A stretch of 16,738 bases of DNA from Synergistales bacterium. Lineage in GTDB: Bacteria > Synergistota > Synergistia > Synergistales > Synergistaceae. The notes beneath the pieces are model-generated. The model did not search any database. It was not told the origin of the DNA and saw nothing but the letters and a program-made list of their open reading frames with translations. Position numbers and translations under genes: made by a program. The stretch covers positions 1-16,738 of the forward strand of contig BOCB01000035.1 in NCBI GenBank assembly GCA_026002695.1, in the 5' to 3' direction. Positions 1 through 4,643 of this stretch are shown piece by piece (position 1 is the first letter of the stretch; each line of letters opens with the position of its first letter).

Positions 1-2
1 GA

Positions 3-137
3 ACCGCCGAGCGGGTGTATTGGTACAACAATTCCGGGATAAGCGAGCGAAACGGCTATAGAACACCATCAGAAATCGAGGAGGTGTGGTATAGTACCGG
101 AATGGATATTCGGAAATCTTCAAAAACGAAGCTCTGA
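3..137 (+). pseudogene. IS3-like transposase, C-terminal fragment
   Basis: This open frame enters from the left edge and ends at TGA 135-137, giving 44 residues. The readable motif is a YWYNN segment followed by GYRTPSEIE, which resembles the end of the integrase core of IS3-family OrfB transposases (tyrosine-asparagine pair, short spacer, then GY-x-(S/T)P-x-E). In such enzymes this piece follows the last catalytic glutamate, so the catalytic part would lie outside the window. The sequence cannot show whether the element to the left is intact. The family call rests on this short tail only and is moderately sure. Confidence 0.55.
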
Positions 138-138
138 A

Positions 139-165
139 ACTCTACACTAAACTCGGGGCGATTCA
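139..165 (+). mobile_element. possible right end of the IS3-like element
   Basis: Just after the transposase stop there is a stretch with a GGGGCG block that ends in ATTCA at 161-165. IS3-family terminal repeats normally lie within a few tens of bases of the orfB stop and finish in CA, so this is the natural place for the right tip. The partner inverted repeat is outside the window, so this is a guess from position and ending only. Confidence 0.2.
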
Positions 166-330
166 TTCGGGGGCAGTTGTTGACCCAATCTTCGATCCGC
201 CGGAGCTCTTCCTCGGTCAGCGTACTGAAGGCAACCTCCAAAAACCTCTTACAACGCAACATATAAAAATATAAAATATGCTAAAATAAGACAAACATTC
301 CGGAGGACACAAGGTGGGACACTAATTTAA

Positions 331-944
331 TGAAACAGTTTAATTTATTCGGAACAGAAACGCAGCTTGAGAGGCTATCAAAGTTATTTGTCGGATATGG
401 CGGCGGAATTTCATATAAACGACAGCCTGTCATATATGCGGTTTTTGAGCTTAGAAGTAGGCGGCAAAGTACCGGACGGCAACACAATTTGGGACTTTAA
501 GGAAGCGCTGAAAGAGCATGAAGTTGACCGCAAACTGTTTGATTTATTCAATGAAAAACTGGAAGCGCAAGGAATTATCACGCACAAAGGTTCAATAATC
601 GACGCGGCGTTTGTGACCACTCCCGTTCGCCATACGATAACGATGCCCTGAAAGAAGGCAAGGGAGCGGAATATTTTCAGGAAAAGTGCGCAAAACGGGA
701 AGAAAGCGGCGAGATAAAATACACTGTGAATGTCGAAGCACAGATGGATTTTGACGCGCGTTGGACTAAGAAAGGCGGCGATTCCATTTTCGGCTGCAAA
801 GACCATGTAAAATGCGACGCCGGCAGCAAGATAATCACTGACTTCAGCGTGACAGACGCTTCCGTGCATGACAGTCAGGAATTTGTGAGCTTGGTGAGCG
901 AAAAAGACAACAACGTAAAGGCTGACAGTGGTTACATAGTATAA
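331..944 (+). pseudogene. IS5-like transposase remnant, frameshifted and truncated
   Basis: Three consecutive pieces in different frames add up to one degraded DDE transposase. Piece 1 (331-about 387) gives MKQFNLFGTETQLERLSKL, a typical N-terminus. Piece 2 (about 370-636) carries LSDMAAEFHINDSLSYMRF, then VPDGNTIWDF, then a GSIIDAAFV stretch holding the first catalytic Asp. Piece 3 (636-944, a different frame) continues with NDALKEG, FDARWTKKG, FGCKDHVK and VTDASVHDSQ, the region of the second catalytic Asp. These blocks follow the IS5/IS1182-type order. Roughly 50 residues are missing between pieces 1 and 2, there is a frameshift near 636, and the frame stops right after GYIV, before the catalytic Glu. 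The copy must be inactive. No clear terminal inverted repeats could be recognised. Base composition is more AT-rich than in the genes to the right. Confidence 0.8.
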
Positions 945-945
945 T
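940..945 (+). promoter_or_regulatory. candidate -10 box TATAAT before the secreted-protein gene
   Basis: A perfect TATAAT lies at the broken end of the IS5-like remnant, 47 nt before the start codon at 993. No good -35 box sits 16-18 nt upstream. The nearest TTGACA-like hexamer, CTGACA at 922-927, is only 12 nt away. It may be a weak or fortuitous promoter. Confidence 0.25.
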
Positions 946-992
946 AAATCTCAAACAATAAAATAAATGTTTTCAAAGGAGCGGTTGCGATT

Positions 993-1373
993 ATGTTACG
1001 AAGGATAAATAATCTTGTTTTCGCCGTCATACTGTCCGTATTCCTGCTCTCGGCGCCGGTGGCGGTTCCGGCTTGGGAGAAGGGCGGGAAGATATACGAC
1101 ACGGATCTCGAATACGCGGACCTCAATTTGTCCAAAGCCGGCCTCGCCGTGAGGATAAACAACCCGTCGACCGACGACGTCAAGGTCTCGCTACGGCTGT
1201 CGTTCTTCGACAGGAACAGCAACAAAATCGGGTACTCAATCATCGGCCTGAGGGAGATTCCGGCCGGGTCGTTCGCTGAGGTCTCCGGGAACTACATCAG
1301 CGGCAAATGGAAGGAGTGCTCAAAAGCCGAGCGCCTCCTGTGGGAGAAGATGACGTATGAAATACTCTACTGA
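993..1373 (+). CDS. small secreted protein of unknown function
   Basis: This gene encodes 126 residues. The start is ATG 993, preceded by AAAGGAG at 975-981. The N-terminus looks like a Sec signal peptide: MLRR, then a hydrophobic run to about residue 23 and a likely cleavage near residues 25-28 (VPAWE). The mature part of about 98 residues is predicted to be mostly beta: a strand with GLAVRINNPS, then VKVSLRLSFFD, then IGYSIIGLREIPAGSFAEV. This strand-turn pattern with 'IPAG' recalls FxLYD-type or similar small extracytoplasmic beta-sandwich domains, which is only a resemblance. There is no lipobox cysteine, so it is probably exported and free or envelope-associated. The last 17 nt overlap the serine acetyltransferase gene in another frame, so the two are likely translated as a pair. 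I do not recognise a named family and assign no function. Confidence 0.75.
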   Translation: MLRRINNLVFAVILSVFLLSAPVAVPAWEKGGKIYDTDLEYADLNLSKAGLAVRINNPSTDDVKVSLRLSFFDRNSNKIGYSIIGLREIPAGSFAEVSGNYISGKWKECSKAERLLWEKMTYEILY

Positions 1374-2277
1374 GGACATAAACAGGGAGCGCTATAAGCG
1401 CGCCGGTATAGACGGCATCGCGGCGGAGCTGATCGCTCAGATTGAAAGGGAGGGGAGCAATATCCCTCTCCCAACCTCCAACATGCCCTCCCTTCATGAG
1501 CTGGCACAAATGATGGGCGCAATACGCGGAGTCTTCTTCCCCGGCTTTTTCACAAAGGAAGGCTTCACTCAGACGGCGGCGCGGGATAAAATCTCGTCCG
1601 ACCTCGAAAAGATATTCGGTATTCTCTCCGAGCAGATACGCATGGGAATCTGCTTCGCCCACTCGAACAACGAGGAAGACTGCTTGAAGTGTGAAGGGCT
1701 CGCTCTCGATATGGCCGGCGCTTTCATGAAGCGTCTGCCGCATATTCGCTGTCTCCTTGACAGCGACGCGCTCGCCGCCTACGAGGGCGACCCCGCCGCG
1801 AAGAGCAAGGCCGAGACGATATTCTGCTATCCGTCTATGCACATTATGACAAATCACCGCGTCGCGCACGAACTCGAGCGGCTCGGCGCGCCGATAATCC
1901 CGCGCATAATCAGCGAGATGGCCCACTCGCGCACCGGCATAGACATACACCCGGGCGCGTCGATAGACGAAAGCTTCTTCATCGACCACGGCACAGGCGT
2001 CGTAATAGGCGAGACCGCGATCATCGGCAAGCGCTGCCGGCTGTATCAGGGGGTAACTCTCGGAGCGCACTCCTTCCCGCTCGACGCCGACGGCAACCCG
2101 ATAAAGGGCATTCCGCGGCACCCGATACTCGAGGACGACGTAACCGTATACTCGGGCGCGACCATACTCGGTCGCGTGACGATAGGGCGCGGCTCGACAA
2201 TAGGAGGCAACGTCTGGATAACGGAGGACGTGCCGCCGCGCTCCAAGATAATCCAGCAGCGCCCGCCGACAGAATAA
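1357..2277 (+). CDS. cysE: serine O-acetyltransferase, long EpsC/CysE type
   Basis: The product is 306 residues. It transfers acetyl from acetyl-CoA to L-serine to form O-acetylserine, the precursor of cysteine, in the cytoplasm. The N-terminal helical half (1-180) is longer than in E. coli CysE, as in EpsC-type enzymes. The C-terminal left-handed beta-helix of hexapeptide repeats runs from about 195 to 295. The core motif is IDIHPGASI followed by FIDHGTGVVIGET; Asp210-His211 of DHGTG and His255 of RHPIL match the catalytic Asp/His pair and the third active-site His of CysE. The QGVTLGA block (231-237) is also conserved. Start ATG 1357 lies inside the preceding gene, with GGGAG at 1342-1346 as its binding site. 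No cysK is next to it. The C-terminus is short and ends soon after the helix, without a clear cysteine-synthase-binding isoleucine tail. Confidence 0.92.
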   Translation: MKYSTEDINRERYKRAGIDGIAAELIAQIEREGSNIPLPTSNMPSLHELAQMMGAIRGVFFPGFFTKEGFTQTAARDKISSDLEKIFGILSEQIRMGICFAHSNNEEDCLKCEGLALDMAGAFMKRLPHIRCLLDSDALAAYEGDPAAKSKAETIFCYPSMHIMTNHRVAHELERLGAPIIPRIISEMAHSRTGIDIHPGASIDESFFIDHGTGVVIGETAIIGKRCRLYQGVTLGAHSFPLDADGNPIKGIPRHPILEDDVTVYSGATILGRVTIGRGSTIGGNVWITEDVPPRSKIIQQRPPTE

Positions 2278-2292
2278 AAACGAATAAAAAAA

Positions 2293-2323
2293 CGCAGGAG
2301 CGGCTTTGAAACCCGCCCCTGCG
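2293..2323 (-). terminator. hairpin with U-tract on the minus strand
   Basis: CGCAGG (2293-2298) pairs with CCTGCG (2318-2323). An inner GCGG/CCGC extension follows after one A-C mismatch. Read on the minus strand the stem is followed by seven T, which fits an intrinsic terminator for leftward transcription. On the plus strand, where the serine acetyltransferase gene ends 16 nt earlier, there is no T-run after the stem, so it may only act as an mRNA 3'-end stabiliser there. Confidence 0.5.
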
Positions 2324-2475
2324 AATCAAAACAATCAAAAAAGCGCAACATGATTGTACAAACAAGAAATAAATTTGCGGATAAATCATAAATTTCCGCG
2401 CTTATTCTTGCCAAAACAGCGCCTTCCTGTTATCATTCAAAATATGCGGTATATTTGTCATTGAGCTTGAAAGTA

Positions 2476-2496
2476 TTACCCTATACATTGGGGTAA
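2476..2496 (+). promoter_or_regulatory. inverted repeat TTACCC...GGGTAA around a TATACA
   Basis: TTACCC (2476-2481) and GGGTAA (2491-2496) are perfect inverses separated by 9 nt. The spacer holds TATACA (2482-2487), a possible -10 box, with TTGAGC (2461-2466) 15 nt upstream as a poor -35 box. This could be an operator over a promoter or an RNA hairpin. Both readings are uncertain. Confidence 0.3.
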
Positions 2497-2503
2497 ATGG
2501 TTT

Positions 2504-2545
2504 GGGGTGCTGGTTTATGTTAATCAGCACTTCCGTGGTTTTTTT
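2504..2545 (+). terminator. terminator-like hairpin in the symporter leader
   Basis: GTGCTGGTT (2507-2515) pairs with AATCAGCAC (2522-2530) with one G-U pair and a 6-nt loop. The stem extends outward by G-U, G-U and G-C pairs to 2504/2533. Five bases later comes a run of seven T (2539-2545). It is either the true end of the serine acetyltransferase transcript or an attenuator for the symporter gene. The gap before the T-run makes it weaker than the terminator at 4410. Confidence 0.45.
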
Positions 2546-2650
2546 GATTTGAAGAGGAGGGATGCCGTTGAATGAATATTAAAGCAAGGCGACATTTCCC
2601 GAAGGATGATTCAGTGCCCGGCTCAATAAGACCTATATTATTGTTAGGAG

Positions 2651-2677
2651 CCTGAAGGGTAAAGATAAACCCTTAGG
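2651..2677 (+). promoter_or_regulatory. bulged hairpin shortly before the symporter start
   Basis: CCT plus AAGGGT (2651-2660, one bulged G) pairs with ACCCTT plus AGG (2669-2677), closing an 8-nt A-rich loop. It ends 33 nt before the AGGGAG binding site. It may be part of a structured leader. No known motif was recognised. Confidence 0.3.
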
Positions 2678-2724
2678 TGATTCAATCAGCGTTTCGCCAA
2701 TTCTCGTTACAGGGAGTGATATGA

Positions 2725-4239
2725 ATGTCTGAGATTAAACAGGGAGGGGATCAGTTCACCAGCCGTTGGGGGCTGTTGTGTACGGTTCTCGGTATGGCGG
2801 TAGGAACGGGCAACATATGGCGGTTCCCCCGCGAGGTCGCCGGCAACAACGGCGGAGCTTTTATCATCGCTTGCTTCATAGCTATTTTCATTTGGGCGGT
2901 CCCGCTCATCACAGCAGAGTCAATCTTCGGTAAGAAGACCCGTATGGCAAACGCCGGCGCGTTCAAGGTACTGCTCGGCGAGAAATGGACGTGGATTGGC
3001 GCGTTCTCCGGTATGGTCTGCATTATGATAGGCGCGTACTACGGAGTTGTGCTCGGATGGGTCATGAAGTATATCTCGCTCATCGCAACCGGCTTTCTCA
3101 GCGAGGTCGCAGTGGGCGGCACGGAGCTCACGGCCGCGACGTGGAACAACTTCGCCATGACGGCGACGCTCGAAGGAGGCGGCCCCGCCTGGGAAGCGAT
3201 GTTCTGGTTCTGGGGAGCCATCATAATCGCCGCTGTAATCATCTACCGCGGCATTCAGGGCGGACTTGAGATAGCCAACAAGATAATGATACCGGCCGTC
3301 TTCGTACTGCTCATCATACTCGTCGGCAGGGTCATAATGCTTCCGGGCTCGGGCAAGGGCTTCGAGTACATGTTCCACATCGACTGGGCGGACTTCGGCA
3401 GTCCGGAAATGTGGCTCGCAGCGTTTACGCAGGCCGCATGGTCCACCGGAGCGGGCTGGGGTATGTTCCACGTATTCTTCATTTACTCGGCCAAGGACGA
3501 GGACGTCCAGCTCAACGCCTTCACGGTCTCTTTCGGAGACACCTCGGCGGCCATGCTCGCCGCGATGGTCGTTATCCCGGCCGTCTACGCGCTGGCTCCC
3601 GATACGGCCGACGATATAATGAAGAGCGGAGCGAACGGCCTCACGTTCGTCAACCTCACCAACCTCTTCGCCCATACTCCGGGCGGTCTGCTCATGGCTA
3701 TTTTCTTCTTCGTCGCGCTTTTCTCCGCGGCTCTCTCCTCGCTTATAGCAATGCTTGAGCTCGGTTGCCGCAACCTGATGGACATGGGCTTCTCCCGCGC
3801 GAAGGGCACGCTCATAATCACGCTGTTTTTCCTCGTGGTCGGCAGCTTCTCCGCGGTGGACAACCGAATATTCGAGAACCAGGACTTCGTATGGGGCGTC
3901 GGACTCCTCATGGTCGGCCTCTGCTACGCGTGCGCCGCCATGAAGTACGGCGTGGACAAGCTGTGGGACGAGGACGTCAACCCCTGCTCCGACATACACG
4001 TAAAGTGGATGTGGACGGCTCTCCGCACCTTCCCGCTCCTCTTCATCGCCGTTTGGGGCTGGTGGTGCTATCAGTCCTACACGTGGTACCCGGATACGTG
4101 GTACAAATTCTGGCCCATCACGGAGTTCGTCTATACTCCCGCCGTCATGGTCGTAGAATGGGCGATCATGTTCGCCGTACTTATCGGGCTCAACAACTTC
4201 ATGGCGAAGCGTCTCACACACGCGAACAAGATAGACTGA
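2725..4239 (+). CDS. sodium:neurotransmitter-symporter-family (NSS) amino-acid transporter
   Basis: The product is 504 residues, an inner-membrane sodium-coupled transporter of the LeuT/NSS fold, most likely importing an amino acid. The N-terminal region SRWGLLCTVLGMAVGTGNIW and the following RFPREVAGNNGGAF correspond to TM1 with its unwound sodium/substrate-binding centre (GTGNIWRFP, about 27-35). About 11-12 hydrophobic segments follow. The central part contains FTQAAWSTGAGWG, the TM6 binding-site region, and FGDTSAAMLAAMVV. The C-terminal part is rich in Trp and Tyr. Start ATG 2725 has AGGGAG at 2711-2716. A competing ATG at 2721 closes after three codons. It is followed 31 nt later by a mini-protein of the MetS type, as in the C. 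glutamicum methionine transporter MetPS, so methionine or another neutral amino acid is plausible, but the substrate cannot be read from the sequence. Confidence 0.93.
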   Translation: MSEIKQGGDQFTSRWGLLCTVLGMAVGTGNIWRFPREVAGNNGGAFIIACFIAIFIWAVPLITAESIFGKKTRMANAGAFKVLLGEKWTWIGAFSGMVCIMIGAYYGVVLGWVMKYISLIATGFLSEVAVGGTELTAATWNNFAMTATLEGGGPAWEAMFWFWGAIIIAAVIIYRGIQGGLEIANKIMIPAVFVLLIILVGRVIMLPGSGKGFEYMFHIDWADFGSPEMWLAAFTQAAWSTGAGWGMFHVFFIYSAKDEDVQLNAFTVSFGDTSAAMLAAMVVIPAVYALAPDTADDIMKSGANGLTFVNLTNLFAHTPGGLLMAIFFFVALFSAALSSLIAMLELGCRNLMDMGFSRAKGTLIITLFFLVVGSFSAVDNRIFENQDFVWGVGLLMVGLCYACAAMKYGVDKLWDEDVNPCSDIHVKWMWTALRTFPLLFIAVWGWWCYQSYTWYPDTWYKFWPITEFVYTPAVMVVEWAIMFAVLIGLNNFMAKRLTHANKID

Positions 4240-4270
4240 CGCGTAGTTTCGAGAGAAAGGGGATAGCACT

Positions 4271-4384
4271 ATGGCAACATGGATCGTAAGCTGTATAGTT
4301 CTGAGCATTATCTGCCACGGCTGTTTCGCGGGAGCTATCTATATGATGATGCAGGCCGAGAAGAGAAAGCACGGTCATATATAG
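4271..4384 (+). CDS. MetS-like small subunit of the NSS transporter
   Basis: This gene encodes 37 residues: M-A-T-W-I-V, then a single hydrophobic helix (about 4-28) and a basic tail with EKRKHGH. ATG 4271 is preceded by AAAGGGG at 4256-4262, and TAG 4382-4384 lies 25 nt before a strong terminator, so it is the second and last gene of the transporter operon. Single-helix partner proteins of this size directly downstream of NSS genes are known as the MetS family and are needed for activity in the C. glutamicum MetPS methionine system. Placement, size, signals and helix all agree. Direct sequence similarity is hard to judge at this length. Confidence 0.8.
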   Translation: MATWIVSCIVLSIICHGCFAGAIYMMMQAEKRKHGHI

Positions 4385-4409
4385 ATAACACGCGTTGATT
4401 GGATTGAAG

Positions 4410-4441
4410 CGGGCTCCCTCGAAAGAGGGGGCTCGTTTTAT
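4410..4441 (+). terminator. intrinsic terminator of the transporter operon
   Basis: An 11-bp stem (CGGGCTCCCTC at 4410-4420 with GAGGGGGCTCG at 4425-4435, two G-U pairs) is closed by a GAAA tetraloop and followed directly by TTTTAT. This is a textbook rho-independent terminator 25 nt after the small-subunit stop. Confidence 0.92.
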
Positions 4442-4472
4442 ATCCGTTTTCAAGGTGCGTTATGAACACAAA

Positions 4473-4573
4473 CCCTGTTCGTGAAAAAGTATAATACGGT
4501 TTTTACGATAAATAAAACAAGATTTAAACCGGGCGGCGTGTTTCAAATGCTTGCCGCGTATCCGCGAACAGGG
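4473..4573 (+). repeat. distant 9-bp inverted repeat in the aas leader
   Basis: CCCTGTTCG (4473-4481) recurs as its exact inverse CGAACAGGG (4565-4573), 83 nt apart. It could be a pair of half-sites for a regulator or the base of a long RNA stem. The interior contains a GCGGC/GCCGC stem (4533-4557). Just downstream, CGATAA plus GCGG (4576-4588) pairs with CCGC plus TTATCG (4604-4613), ending 16 nt before the AAGGGGG binding site of aas. Confidence 0.35.
4490..4495 (+). promoter_or_regulatory. candidate -10 box TATAAT upstream of aas
   Basis: A perfect TATAAT is the only good -10 box between the transporter terminator and aas. No convincing -35 box is seen; the hexamer 17 nt upstream is CACAAA. 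If used, it would give a leader of about 140 nt. The left arm of a 9-bp inverted repeat (4473-4481) lies in its spacer region. Confidence 0.4.
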
Positions 4574-4643
4574 CGCGATAAATAGCGGCCGCTGCCAATA
4601 ACACCGCTTATCGTGCTAAACTATGTTTTAAGGGGGCGGTGTC

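Larger units (their letters stand above)
2278..2724 (+). other. 447-nt gene-free region: leader of the symporter gene
   Basis: No convincing gene is present on either strand. In order the region holds the hairpin at 2293-2323, an AT-rich stretch, a perfect 6-bp inverted repeat (2476-2496), a hairpin followed by seven T (2504-2545), a purine-rich GAGGAGGG at 2554-2561, an unassigned stretch, a bulged hairpin (2651-2677) and the AGGGAG binding site (2711-2716) of the symporter. A 28-codon frame starts at ATG 2573 and ends at TGA 2657, but it has no family resemblance and a long gap from the GAGGAGGG. It could be a leader peptide or chance. The amount of structure suggests a regulated 5' leader. 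I could not match it to a known riboswitch or T-box. Confidence 0.5.

Noticed and set aside
56..262. A 68-codon minus-strand frame with a plausible helical stretch (LTEEELRRIEDWVNN)
   Set aside because: It runs antisense through the IS3-like transposase fragment, has no ribosome binding site and no recognisable family. At most its first half (262-166) is a gene fragment cut by the IS element.
1297..2121. A long minus-strand frame opposite the serine acetyltransferase gene
   Set aside because: The forward frame has a full catalytic motif set. The reverse frame has none and no start signals.
2549..2620. Resemblance of the symporter leader to a SAM-I riboswitch (AGAG, AGGGA, ATGAA, GGCGAC in order)
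   Set aside because: The GGCCC-type core, the AGAG-GG spacing and the closing P1 helix are missing, so the likeness is probably chance.
2573..2659. A 28-codon frame from ATG 2573 as a leader peptide
   Set aside because: There is no run of a single regulatory amino acid apart from four consecutive leucines near its end, and the spacing to GAGGAGGG is poor. It is kept only as a possibility inside the leader entry.
2920..4308. A very long minus-strand frame opposite the NSS gene
   Set aside because: It is composed of charged, low-complexity sequence mirroring a GC-biased membrane-protein gene, with no family motifs. It is a coding shadow.
4473..4573. CGAAC/GTTCG elements as a LexA operator
   Set aside because: The half-sites are 83 nt apart and in the wrong mutual orientation for a CGAAC-4-GTTC box.
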